From NCBI RefSeq assembly GCF_945859705.1, contig NC_079136.1:98579120-98643119 (forward strand): DNA of 64,000 nucleotides, written 5' to 3'. The notes beneath the pieces were generated by a model that saw only the letters and a list, made by a program, of their open reading frames with translations, searched no databases and had not been told where the DNA came from. Below are positions 46,601 through 57,786 of this stretch, one piece after another. Source of the DNA: Episyrphus balteatus. Taxonomy: Eukaryota > Arthropoda > Insecta > Diptera > Syrphidae. Every line of letters begins with the position of its first letter. Within the stretch, counting starts at the first letter, position 1. Both the position numbers and the translations under genes were made by a program.

Positions 46601-47520
46601 ACTAAACATTTATTGAAGAAGAGGGTACTTCAGGGTGTACAAATAGTAGATACAATGTAAGAGATATCATAACCAACAATATAATATGCGCTACAAGTGT
46701 GAATAGTAAACATGAAGGAGCACCTCTTGTACCTACCTTACCTACCTGCCCGGCACAACAACAACTGGCGCCTTACCTACATTCATTTCATACCTCTTCG
46801 TTCAATGTGCGATTTTATCACTAATGATTATGAGATGTTACCCACAATCCAATGTGCGTCCATCCTCGAAGAAATGAATATACACACTATTAAAACAGAT
46901 TATAAGAGGCGATTACGAATCATCTTGTGTGTCAAGGTTGTTAAGCGCATAAGTGCAAATAAATATTTTTCAAAATTGATATTTAGTCTGATGATTTGTT
47001 TATAAATTGTTTGTATTTGCATTTAAAACATAAAAAAAAGTAAACGACTCGGCATACTCGTATATTGAATTATTTTGATTTTTTGTTTTCTTTTCAGAAC
47101 CAGTTGGAATATTGATGTTTTGAGAATTTATCAAGCTTTGTTTGAATTAAGATTAAAATCACATAAAAGTAATCAAAGTTTATGATAATGATCTTATAAT
47201 GTAAATAAAAATTAAATTAAGTTGTTTAGACAAAATGTTCAAAAATCCTTTTGACTGATTCACAGTACACAATGAGTCGCTTTATTCGGTTAATTTTCAG
47301 TAACATTATCATATTGATCTGGCCCTAACGAAAAATTTTGAATAAAAATGCTAATTTTAAATCTATTTTTAATTACTCCTTAGAATTTTTAATATCTGTC
47401 TAACATTACCTATTGTATATTATGAATAGAAATAGATGCCATTTTGCATGGGTACAATTTTTTGTATAACAGTATAACAGATGAATCATAGACTTTGATG
47501 CAAAATATTTCCTCGGAAAT
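43676..47520. other. Intronic sequence with some GC-richer patches
   Basis: Patches near 44.16-44.28 kb and 45.48-45.90 kb are visibly GC-richer than their surroundings. The first contains GGCGGCGATATATAGAC, which could be a TATA-type promoter but has no supporting gene. A 46-codon frame from ATG at 44875 and a 97-codon frame at 46712-47005 have no recognisable domain. No element boundaries were seen. Confidence 0.4.
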
Positions 47521-47526
47521 TATGTT

Positions 47527-47823
47527 TTATAACAGCCCAATAGTATAACAGTATAAATTGTTTAAAAGTTTCGTGTACTGAACTCTCAATCGTAACATCA
47601 TCACACACAACACCGTACTTACAAATTCAATAGAAGGAATGAAATCATATTGAGCTTTCATAAGAATGTGCACAGCAGTCAGTGTTAGCCATAGAAAAAC
47701 GTATACCGAAATACGCTTTGTCAACAAAATATCAACCCATTTTCGCAGTTTGGTGCAAATCTGGTGACTACCACTGACCTCTATAAAACACTGGAATGGA
47801 AATTTTGACAACAATTGAAGCAC
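47527..47823 (-). pseudogene. Possible chemoreceptor-like membrane protein fragment
   Basis: This minus-strand frame of 98 codons starts at a GTG, with a stop upstream, so its true start is unclear. It contains a hydrophobic stretch, VYVFLWLTLTAVHILM, then a second, FVSTVLCVMML, then RLRVQYTKLLNNL. A membrane segment followed by a basic loop with R-x-x-x-LN-x-L spacing is reminiscent of insect gustatory receptors. A possible acceptor (TTTCCATTCCAG) and a strong donor-like GTAAGT occur inside the frame. The similarity is a weak pattern match and could be chance. Part of the segment overlaps a diverged repeat that recurs near 56.8 kb. Confidence 0.22.
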
Positions 47824-48080
47824 TGTTATAATCAGTGAATCTCATTTCTACTTTTGAGAGAAGTTAGGTAGAACTGTGCTCGGGTGCATTTCTCAGTACA
47901 TTATCTTTTGTGTTATTTGTCTATGACATTAAAAGTTTTTTTAGAAGTACATTCTGTCTCTATCTTTCCTCTGTATAGAGCGAGATAAAACTTAGCACAG
48001 TTTTCGCTTCAATTGGAGGAACAAAAGTGTTATATTTTGTAGAGAATCCAGTATCCACTGTCAGTGATGAAAACTAGATT
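47780..48080. repeat. Diverged interspersed repeat, copy A
   Basis: Shared words with 56745-57080 occur in the same order: AAAACACTGG, GCACTGTTATAATCA, GCATTTCTCA, a TTGTGTTAT word, TCTGTCTCT, GTATAGA and a GTTATA-T-TTGTAG word. Copies are clearly diverged but collinear over about 300 bp. Confidence 0.55.
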
Positions 48081-50945
48081 CGGATTACTGGTAATAATTT
48101 ATCTATGTTCATGTTCTAAACTAAGCCACTAATCTCTATATAACACTTAAACTGTTAAAATATCTCCTTCTTTCCTTAACAAAACGTGAGATGCAAATAT
48201 CTTTTATGATAATCAAAGGGAGTACCAAAAAGACTTCACTTTTATCAAAACTTTTTTCTTTCTTGATGAACATGCCTTTTAAAATCAAGAAGGTTCACAG
48301 AAAAATAATTAGATGGCTTAGTTTATTAAAGCAAATGTCATTTTGAGTATTGTCAAAAAGTAAATTTTCACTGTGATACAAACACCGGAAAACAAGTATA
48401 ACTTCAAAAGCTGTTTTCCTTTGGATGTGATACAGTACTCATGAGTAGAAATTTAGTACTACCAATAATCTAGAATAAGAAATGGGACAACCTGGAAGAA
48501 ATTTCACAAAAACAAACCGGAAAAAAAACTTTGAATTGGGAATGCATTAATTACTGTTTTTTCTTCTAGCAATTATGTTGGTATTTTTCCATCCAAAAGA
48601 AACACAACAGCCTTTAATTTGTAATACTTTTTGCTTATTTCCACAAAACAACAAAGTCTATATTCTAAAATATCGATTGGAATACCACGCACAAAATGTC
48701 TCTCATTACCTAACAAACTATGTATATGAACAAAATATCCATCCCATATAAGTAGGTACTCAATCTGCTTACAAACTTATAAAATTTTATAATAATGTTA
48801 AATCGATGATGCGAAGCAACCTAACCTACAAAATTAAACACCATCATTTTTCCTTAGTTCCGCTCTAATACGCACTCACATGCTATTTTGCTGTTTCTGT
48901 GTCGGAAATGCCATAGGCTGTGTGCCAAAGTTCAACAATCGTCTTCGTCGTCGACGACGACGACACGGTGCAGTGACAAATCGCACAAACTATACACTTG
49001 CACTCACATTTTTTTTTTTTGTTTCCCCACGAATAGCGGTGCAATGAACATGGCCTCCAATTTGCCCAGTCCATATAGCTTTTAAAAACGGTGTGATTGA
49101 ACTGGCACGGTGACGATGAGTGAGTTGTTGCTGGTGGTAGTGATGGCGCTGGATATAATACAGTGGTGCCAACATAATCAGATTTAAATTAATTGGGCCA
49201 AAAATAAAATAAGTTCTTCGCACATTTACTTTCACTGTTCTAAGCTGGTGAATCTGGTAAGTAATGTGTGTCTGGGCTTGAGGCGGGCAATTTTAACCTG
49301 CCTTTTGTTTAATTTGATTTATAAAAAAAAAAAACAAAACAACCAGAGTAACTAAAAGTCCGAAGATCCGTAAGAATCTGTTACACATTTGCATATTACA
49401 CGTTTGGGTAATTTTCGTGTGAGCAACTTTCGTCACTTACCGCTAAGCGAAATGATGAGTGCCATAGCCAGCACTAAGCAACATCAAAAAACACAACAAC
49501 CAACATCAGATTGCTAGCACTTGATAAGGTCGTAAACACAATATACAATATAATACCCTGCCTCGCCTCGTGTACCGCCAACATAGCCAATGGCGTTAAT
49601 AACCATCGCGATAGTTTGTTTTTGATAATCCTCTCGCCGAGGTAATTTGAACTGTGTTACCTCTTGGCGTGAACACAATACACAACGTCCATTGCCGGAC
49701 ATGACAGTGTTGTTTTTTCAGATTTTGATGACAGATAATCGTGTGCTCTTTGGTGAGAGATTTACACGGCAAGGCGCCAAATTGAACGCTCGCCTATCAT
49801 CGGAAACAAAATACAGCTCCCGGCTGTACAAGGTCGAATTCATGTATCATTCTTGTCGTCTGGATGAATTCACCAGATTGATCGTTGAACTAATTGGATA
49901 TTTAAGAGCGACTCTGTATAGATTTAAAACCTGGTGCCGGTTGCCTTGCCATTGCAACTTGCCAGGTTTGACCATGATGGTGGCTGGATGCAATCGATTG
50001 GAAATGCATAGACAACATCACAACTTAGCATAGAAGAGACCATATTTGGATATAGAATTTTACACCTTGTTGAAAAGTCACAAAATGTAGGTGGCCATAA
50101 CCGATGATTTATCGTAAAATTTAAATATTAAATGATCGCTACACGACCGACCTTGTGTCACGCAATCAGACACAGACTCTCGCTGACTTGTTGGTTTTTT
50201 GTGTGTTTTGACGTTACCAACCTACTACTTTTAGCACACAAAGAGAAACTGGAGCAATAATTAAGGTTAAAAGCATTGGCAAGGCCTCTTCAATGATGGT
50301 GTTTTGGTTAATTTATTTTTTATTATTTGGGGTTTCGATGAATGAGAGAGACCCTTTCTAAAAATAAAACCAAAAATTGAAGCTTAACCACACGTATATA
50401 AAGAGAAATCTTATGTTGATTGTTTTTTTTTGTAATCATGATGTGTTGAGTTGAGGTTTTCATTTTTGTTTTGTTGTACATTTCTTGTTTTTTTTTTGGG
50501 TTAAGAATGATTTTTTTTTATTCAATTAAAAGGTTTTCCAAGTCGAGGTACTTTCGGTCAGTTTGGGAAGCGTGCAAAACTTCACTTGTTATTTAAGCAA
50601 AGGAACCTTTACGACATGAAAATATAAATAAGAAAAGTTATTCCAGAAGTAAAAGAAAGAAAGAAGAACGAAATCCAAATTCTGGGGACATAAAATCTCG
50701 AAATTTTTATTTTTTAAAACCCAAAATGACTAAAATGCTAAATCCAAAATGTATCAGTTTAGATTTTCGAGAATCTATAGGCTATTAGTTTTTTTTTTCT
50801 GAGTTATCGATTTTTGAGGAATTTGTATTTTTGAAATTTCGGGTTTTTGGGAGTACATATCGGTTTTGTAACTTCAATATTTTGGGTATTCTCATCTGTC
50901 CATTTTAGGATCTTGACCCAAACCCCTTGATACTGTCAAAACTTA
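48081..50945. other. Intronic sequence with a GC-richer block at 48.85-50.05 kb
   Basis: Within this interval, about 48850-50050 is less AT-rich. It includes a (GTC)n palindrome and a 128-codon + strand frame (49647-50033, starting at TTG, with an in-frame ATG at 49701). The frame contains TDNRVLFGERFTRQGAK but no domain that I recognise. A splice-acceptor-like GTTTTTTCAG lies within it. Exon, promoter or conserved regulatory DNA are all possible. Confidence 0.35.
48938..48967. repeat. Palindromic (GTC/GAC)n simple repeat
   Basis: The run TCGTCTTCGTCGTCGACGACGA reads as TCG/GTC triplets that switch to GAC triplets, forming the palindrome CGTCGTCGACGACG. Confidence 0.85.
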
Positions 50946-51376
50946 CACAGAGAAAAATATGACCCGCTAAAAACTAACAGATTGCCATATTGTTTTACCG
51001 TCCATACATTTCATAAGGAAATCTTATTAAAATCAACGATTAATAAGGTTTTTTTAAGGAGATTTCTTATTATTTTTATAGAGAAAATCTTATTAAAATT
51101 TGACTGAAAAGTTGATTTTTTTTTGCAAGTTAGCACTTGAACAAAAATCGCGATCAATATTTTCATGGCAGGTTGGTTCAGGTGGTAAGGTGTGCGACTA
51201 ATGATTTGAAGTCTCCAGTTCGATTCCCAGCCTGGTCAACGTTTTTTTTATTTTTTTGCAGATTTTAAAACAATAAGGAAAACCCGATTGTTTTAATAAG
51301 GTTTCCTTCTTGGATGAAAACCATAGAGAAATCTTATTGTTTTTGTTCTATTTTATGTGGTCTATTTTTCTCTGTG
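50946..51376 (+). mobile_element. 431-bp MITE with tRNA-like core, copy 2
   Basis: The ends are CACAGAGAAAAATA and its reverse complement, and the flanking dinucleotide is TA on both sides (50944-50945 and 51377-51378). The sequence is the reverse complement of 9122-9552 with the same length and only a few differences, for example GGTGTGCGAC here against GGTGGGCGAC. The near-identity argues for recent movement of the family in this genome. Confidence 0.9.
51168..51235 (+). ncRNA. tRNA-like sequence inside MITE copy 2
   Basis: The A-box TGGTTCAGGTGG is at 51174-51185 and the B-box AGTTCGATTCC at 51217-51227. An acceptor-like helix pairs GCAGGTT with AGCCTGG at six of seven positions. Stem pairing elsewhere is poor, so it is a tRNA-derived promoter relic and not a tRNA. 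Confidence 0.6.
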
Positions 51377-51806
51377 TAACGAAGTAATAAGTATTTAATT
51401 AAAAAAATTGCTCATAAAACAGTCACAAGTACACACTTCAATTCCCATATAAAAATTATAATCAAGGAAATGCGTTCCACGAATGTTCATCTTTCAAAAA
51501 CATCCAGGAAGTAACTCCACTTCAAATGCGTGTCAAAATAAATTGTCTGTTATTCAATTTTCAAATCAATTCATAAATCAATGACGTTTGCATATGAAGG
51601 CAAAAGTTTAAACAAAAATAAAACAATAACAGAGTCGATGATACTGAAGGTCATTAACTTCACAATACATATGTATAAGTTATACACACAATTTCATGCT
51701 TCTGCAGCTTGCTTCATGGGGCAGGCCATCAACTACTAGCCAAAGAGCCTCTTCTTCAATAAATCATAGAAACAAACATCTATCGAAGACACATCATCTT
51801 CAATTA

Positions 51807-52100
51807 TTAATAACTCCCCGGATGGGTTCTGCTGAGTTGGTCAGGGCTGACTGTTTTGCTTAGACAGTCAGACACTTTCGAACGCCACCGCCACCACCGC
51901 AACTGCTGCTGCAACTGCTTCAACGTGCTTAGTTTAACACGCGCGTTGCTCGCTTGCGCGCACTCTTGGGGTGGAAATTTGATGAATTGCAGGGTCTTGT
52001 AGCAAATTCCGATGCGACCATTAGGCTTCCCCATACGATAGAAGTCGTACTCCGCCGTACAGCCTAGAGAACAGAATATCGCCTCCTCTTCGTCTAATTG
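51807..52100 (-). other. GC-rich open segment, possible host exon
   Basis: On the minus strand a frame runs from just after a TAA near 52107 through an ATG at 52034 to a stop at 51807. The upstream part reads LDEEEAIFCSLGCTAEYDFYR and leads into MGKPNGRIGICYKTLQF. Base composition is far richer in GC than the surrounding intron, and the segment is on the same strand as the FGF exon. A TATAAAT word on the minus strand at 52372-52378, followed by a GC-rich stretch, could be a promoter for it. I do not recognise the peptide. A 5' exon of the host gene, an unrelated small gene or a regulatory island are all possible. Confidence 0.3.
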
Positions 52101-52371
52101 AATTGATTATTGATTGAATTTGTTGAATGTTGATTTGTTGCAATAAATGTTGTGTCTTTTGAAAGCGGTATGCATGGCCACAAGGAAAAAAAAAAACCTA
52201 TTAATAGGCAAGTTGTTCTACCTCTTCCGCGTACAAAGAATATACAAAAAATAAAGTTATAACGTGTATATAGTAGGACCTCATCTCAGAGCTCTGTAGT
52301 GTAAATTAAGCAAGAGATTCAATTTAAAAGAGATTCATCTTTCTAGCCGAGCCCGGCGGTTGGTCCTCTTG

Positions 52372-52378
52372 ATTTATA
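52372..52378 (-). promoter_or_regulatory. Possible TATA box upstream of the GC-rich segment
   Basis: The minus strand reads CACTATAAATCAAGAGG, followed by GC-rich sequence and, about 340 bp later, the open segment at 51807-52100. TATA-like words are common in AT-rich DNA, so only the local GC-rich setting makes this worth noting. Confidence 0.2.
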
Positions 52379-52479
52379 GTGCAACTTGCGCACGAGTATT
52401 TTTTCGAACGAGCAGGGAGTGTATATCCTTGGGGCACGCTTGTTGGTTAATTATTTGTTTATTTATTTTTTATTTAAAT

Positions 52480-54224
52480 CATGAAAAAACTTAGTGCGTA
52501 TGCACAACACACACGGTAGTCAAAGTCATGATTGACCGGATCTACCATGAAGATAGTTTATTATTTTTATCCGCCGTTATTCGATTAAGTTGTTGTTACT
52601 CTTGAGATGGTGAGGGAGAAAATATACAAAATTATATCATGAAATATGTGATTGGGCTTTGATTATGTAGAGAGAGAGACTACCTCTTGTAATAGAGAGC
52701 TCTAAATGAAAACAAACACAAAATGGAATGAAAGACGACCTATTTGGTTAAAGGGAAGATCCACTTAAGTGAGCGATCAAAACTAATTAGACGAGGGTAC
52801 CTTTTTGTTAAAGGCAAAAGAAAAAGAGTAATTATTTCTAGTTTTTTTTTTTTAATAGATAATTTAGTTTAAAGAAACTTTAATTGTAAGTTTGTTTATA
52901 TTTTTCTGTTCAATACTTTTTTCCATAAATATCAAACCAGTTATTTGGGTATTTGTACCTTTTCGACACACGAATAGCTCACTTTTATTAAAACATCAGT
53001 TTTGTATGGTGTCTGATTTGTATCAACTTGATGACGGTGCTGACAGTTTTTAAATTATTATTTCAAGGTTAGGCTTCGAAGTTTCTCATAGTCAAAACTG
53101 TTTTAATCAGTAATTGAGTCATTGTGTTTTCTTAAACTTTACCTATTAAGCTGAGGCACTCCCAGTTGCATCCAGAACATAAATCAGCTGATGGAGTGTG
53201 AAGAATGCCTCATATTTTCGTATAAGCTTACATGGATACAGAGGATAACCTTTTTTTTTTGTGGGTTCGATTTTAAGAAAATGTCAATAAATTAATTTGG
53301 TTTTGCAATAAACAGCAATCTGTTTTTCCTTGATGGTAAGAGTATCAGTCACTGGTCGCTTAATGGGTCCCATCACGTGTGAATCTTTGTCAGAATCGTT
53401 GAATGTTCTTGACCTTGAATTATTGTAGCGCAATATCGGTAGAATACTTTTCAATTTTGACCGTCCGTCGTAGGGACAAGACTTATCAGTTTGGCAGAAA
53501 AAAGCTAGTTCACCAATATTCTACTTGCGCTGTCAAAAACAGCTTTGAAATCATTTAATAAAATGACGTGTGTCGTTACTTTTTTAATGGATTTTTTTCA
53601 GGATCTACCGGACATTATTATTTGATGGTTTTCTTTCCAAGCCTAAGGTTACACTGATAAAATTCTAGGAGATATTCTAGAAAACGACTTGGGACATTCA
53701 CACGATACACAGTTCGGAAGACTTTCTAAATCGAACTTGGTTCGGTTAAGCTAGTTGGTTGGAACTACAAGAGTTTTGCAGATAATTGCAATAACCCTTT
53801 TGAAAGGATTTAATTTTTTGATGAAGGAATTTAACTGAACCCATGTTTTTTTTTTCAACTGATCTCGATAATTTGTTGGACAGGAGATTCATATCAAAAC
53901 ATGCCTATTAGCATTACCTATCTATTGGTACTTAAAGATCATTAAAAGGTGCTCATAAATTCGCCTGTATAACAGTATAACAGAATTAATACAGGGATTT
54001 CACTTTGTGCTACTACTCCTAGGCCTTCCTCATGTAGTAGATGATAGAAATTTTCGATTCAAGAGGTTTCATTTTTGGATTGGTGGACCTGAACTGAACT
54101 GAACAATCACTGATCTGGTGATCCATTTGACAATGGAAGTATAAAGCAACCTAGAACTGAAGAAGTGTCATAATCAGTCTATTTACCCATTTTTTCTTAT
54201 ATTCAGAGTTAAATGTATGCTCGT
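52480..54224. other. Intronic sequence, nothing firmly recognised
   Basis: The exact 18-mer TGTATAACAGTATAACAG lies at 53966-53983 and recurs at 54234-54251 and 47463-47480. No gene or element boundary was recognised in the rest. Confidence 0.45.
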
Positions 54225-54400
54225 TAACTCTTTTGTATAACAGTATAACAGAATAATCAATCTAAATTCCTTCTTTCTTTAATAAGGGTAAGATTTCAAT
54301 TCAAAATGTGTTTTATATAGAAGTTGAAAACTGTTATACTTTGTAGGAAATACTGTAGATCTCCGTTACATGAAAACACTCATTCCTGATGTCATGTATT
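54225..54400. repeat. Diverged interspersed repeat, copy B (partial)
   Basis: It contains AACTGTTATACTTTGTAGGA, close to AACTGTTATACTATGTAGGA near 57006, and the 18-mer TGTATAACAGTATAACAG. It is shorter and more diverged than the copies at 47.8 and 56.9 kb. Confidence 0.4.
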
Positions 54401-56744
54401 TTTGCCAGTGCATTTAACTAGCATGTTTCTAGCAAGTTATAAACCTATTTTGTCGGCATTAGCTGATTGATAATTGATACAACACCAAAAACATTATCTA
54501 AGTATATGATTGTTTTTGTGGTCAATTTTGTAAACATCTACCGGAACATTATTATTATAACATCGGGTGACTATACTTTTAAATAGGAACATGCTCTTAT
54601 GCCTCCCTAGATTTAAATACTATAATTGCTTAACAAACCAATTGAAAAAAAAGACCTCGGAATAGGTAAAGAAAAATATGGTTTATTTCTTCACACCCTG
54701 GCGCCAAATAAACCCACAGAAGCCCTACACCTAAAAAAGACAACATCGACATAACTTAACACCGAATCTAACCACATCGTGATTGTTTCTAAAAATATAC
54801 GTATTTAAAACAAATCGAAATTAGATAGCACTTTACAACCTCGCCAACCTAATTGCAATCAATTTTATTTTATTTCTTCTTTTTTTTATTTATTTTCCTT
54901 CAAATATATTTATTTCGTTTGTTGTAACCACAAAGAACAAAGCTGGCGCCAAACGGTAGCAAAATGTGACAACCATTTGACCACACAATCACACATTTTA
55001 TAATAGAGCAAACCGTGTGTACATCATATACCTACAGATTTGTTGGTGCAGTGCAACGGGAAATGGCACTGACTGTAAGTTTCATCAAACCAATTTCCAC
55101 CAATAAAACCAAAAACAAATAATTTTCCCACAAGCAACATTATATCGGCGGGCTGGCTGTGTCTGTTTATTGGTTCGTCTATAATTGAAACAATTGTTTC
55201 GATTCTTATTACGATATTTTACTCTTCTTTCTAATCAGCTGCGACACATTGTCGGCGCCAGTCTGATTATGTACATCATCTCATCATATCATGTACCGAA
55301 TAAAACTGACAATCAGTTGCCATTTTTTGTTGTTGCTATTCTGTTTTCTATACAAGACCACACACCGAATTCAAAACGCATTGATTTCATTCAATAAAAT
55401 TTTGTATTCCCTTGCCATATAAATACACCGTCTTTACCTATCAATCGCGCCCCCTACTGCAAAAAAAAAAGAAACAACCTCGCCAACAACATTTGTCACT
55501 AAAACACAATCGATAACAGATAGAATAGGTAGAGAGAGTAGAAAAAAAATTCGATGACATAAGCGTGTCGTCGCGATTGCACACTCGTTGTTATTAGCTC
55601 TGTCAACTGACAATTAGGGATGAGAACGTGATGGTGGCGCGCAGAGGTGTGCAACAGTCTATCATGCTCTAGTTGTTGTCAAACCGCCACGAACCTACCT
55701 TACCTATTTGAAAAAGAAGACAAAAATGATAATAATATTATTATTATTCCATCGTTTTTTAGGTGCTTTTTTTATATATTTTGTTGTTGAAAAACGCAAG
55801 CAGCCAGCACCAACTCACTCAACCCAAGCAGTGTTGGGTTAGGTCAGTGGCTTTCTGGCTTATTATTTACCTCGATTCGCCTCTGTTTTTGTGCTTTGTT
55901 GCTTCATTTTGCACCCAGATAACAGATAAACAAATGAGTGAAGAGGGCGCTTATTGACTGACTGTGTAAAAAAAAAATCAACAACAACAACATGAAATTA
56001 CTTTCCACTGTCATATACACAAAATGACAGTTTATTTTGACATTAACGAATTGATATGAAGTGTCATCGCCAAAAAAGAATTCAGAAAGATTCAATTGAA
56101 TTCTATTTTAAAATTTATCTGCGGACAGAGAGATAAAGTACTTGTCAATTTTGTTGGTTTTTTGTCAATATGGTGATGGTAGGTGGTTTTAAATGGTTTG
56201 ATCATCAGTCATCACACTGTTATATAAGAAAATTTACTGATGACTGACACACAAATCAGAGAATGTGAATGGAGTTCAATAAACGTTTTGTTTGACATTG
56301 AGCATGTGATATTAATTTGATGATGCGAATTAAATTAAGTTAAATTGATTATTTTTTTGGGATATTGTATTGTAGAGGATGTAGGTTTTTTAATAGCTTC
56401 TTTGTTTGTGACAAATCAATTGACTTTTTGTGACACTTTGTGGTATTGTTTTGACTTTGGATGACGTAGATAAATTATTGCGAACTGACCTAGTTTTTGG
56501 ATGATGTGCATTTTTTTAATTATCAATCACTTTGTGGTCAAGTTTGGTAGATAAGGGTTTTTCTTTACGAGGAAAATATGGGCAGATGGTGGGACTGTTT
56601 AAATGATTCACTGAATCTGGGTGTATTTGTATATTTAACCCATATTTAAATTGACAGATTTGAAACTAGCTGTCATTGTCAGTTTTGTGTTCGTAAACTT
56701 TTTCGTTCCGTGACCAAATAGGCTTAATATTGAAAAGATGTGGT
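54401..56744. other. Intronic sequence, no supported gene
   Basis: Open frames at 55185-55397 and 55763-55957 lack domains. A short (AAT/ATT) palindrome is near 55728-55747. The part near 55.5-55.7 kb is mildly GC-richer. Confidence 0.45.
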
Positions 56745-57080
56745 GACTGATATAAAACACTGGTCAGTGGATTCATATAAAAATGATGACTTCACTTTAA
56801 GCACTGTTATAATCAATTCATCATATTTCTTCTTTTGTGCTCGAATGCATTTCTCATTACAAGATCTCTTGTGTTATAATTAATTTTATTAGTCTATGGC
56901 GTTAGATATTTTTTAGATGCACAGTCTGTCTCTCTCCTACATATGTATAGAACGAAATAGAATTGTGTACAGGAACAACCTAATGTCATCTTCATTTGGA
57001 GCAGCAAAACTGTTATACTATGTAGGAAATAAACTATCCAGTATCATGAAGAGATCAGCAGATCTGGTTCAAACTAGATG
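56745..57080. repeat. Diverged interspersed repeat, copy C
   Basis: It is collinear with 47780-48080, as described for copy A, and shares AACTGTTATACT-TGTAGGA with copy B. The frame at 56917-57120 that crosses it is not supported as a gene. Confidence 0.55.
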
Positions 57081-57272
57081 GGTCTTTGAAATATCCCAAA
57101 CCAAGCAATCAACTTATTGAGTTAAATAATTGATTGACGTATAATTGGGGATTGGAAGCTTCAGTGTGACGCAAAAGTCGTCCAACTGAGAATTAATCCT
57201 CAAATAACGACCCCAGTGACACATAGTTTTCAATTTGGCTGTCATTGATGATGACATTTTTACAAGCAACGG

Positions 57273-57786
57273 GACACTTGTTTATGTAAGTATTAATTCA
57301 AATTTTGAAAACCGGTGGCGCTTTCAACTTTATCAATCACAAATTCCAAAAAATGGCACTGTGTTTTGATGCTTGTTGACTATAAATAGTATGAGTGTAT
57401 TGAGACTTGTACTCATAAGTCAAAACCCTTAAACTAAAAAGTGACACTTGTTTATGTAAGTATTAATTCAAATTTTGAAAACCGGTGGCGCTTTCAACTT
57501 TATCAATCACAAACTCCAAAAAATGGCACTGTGTTTTGATGCTTGTTGACTATAAATAGTAAGAGTGTATTGAGACTTGTACTCATAAGTCAAAACCCTT
57601 AAATTAAAAAGTGACACTTGTTTATGTAAGTATTAATTCAAATTTTGAGAACCGGTGGCGCTTTCAACTTTATCAATCACAAATTCCAAAAAATGGCACT
57701 GTGTTTTGATGCTTGTTGACTATAAATAGTATGAGTGTATTGAGACTTGTACTCATAAGTCAAAACCCTTAAACTAAAAAGTGACA
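57273..57786 (+). repeat. Three tandem 170-bp units
   Basis: Units start at 57273, 57443 and 57613 with GACACTTGTTTATGTAAG and are nearly identical: I see only a few single-base differences, such as AAATTCC/AAACTCC and TTTTGAAAA/TTTTGAGAA. Each unit contains ACCGGTGGCGCTTTC and a TATA-like CTATAAATAG. The copy number is three plus a few bases. The high identity shows a recent duplication. Confidence 0.97.
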
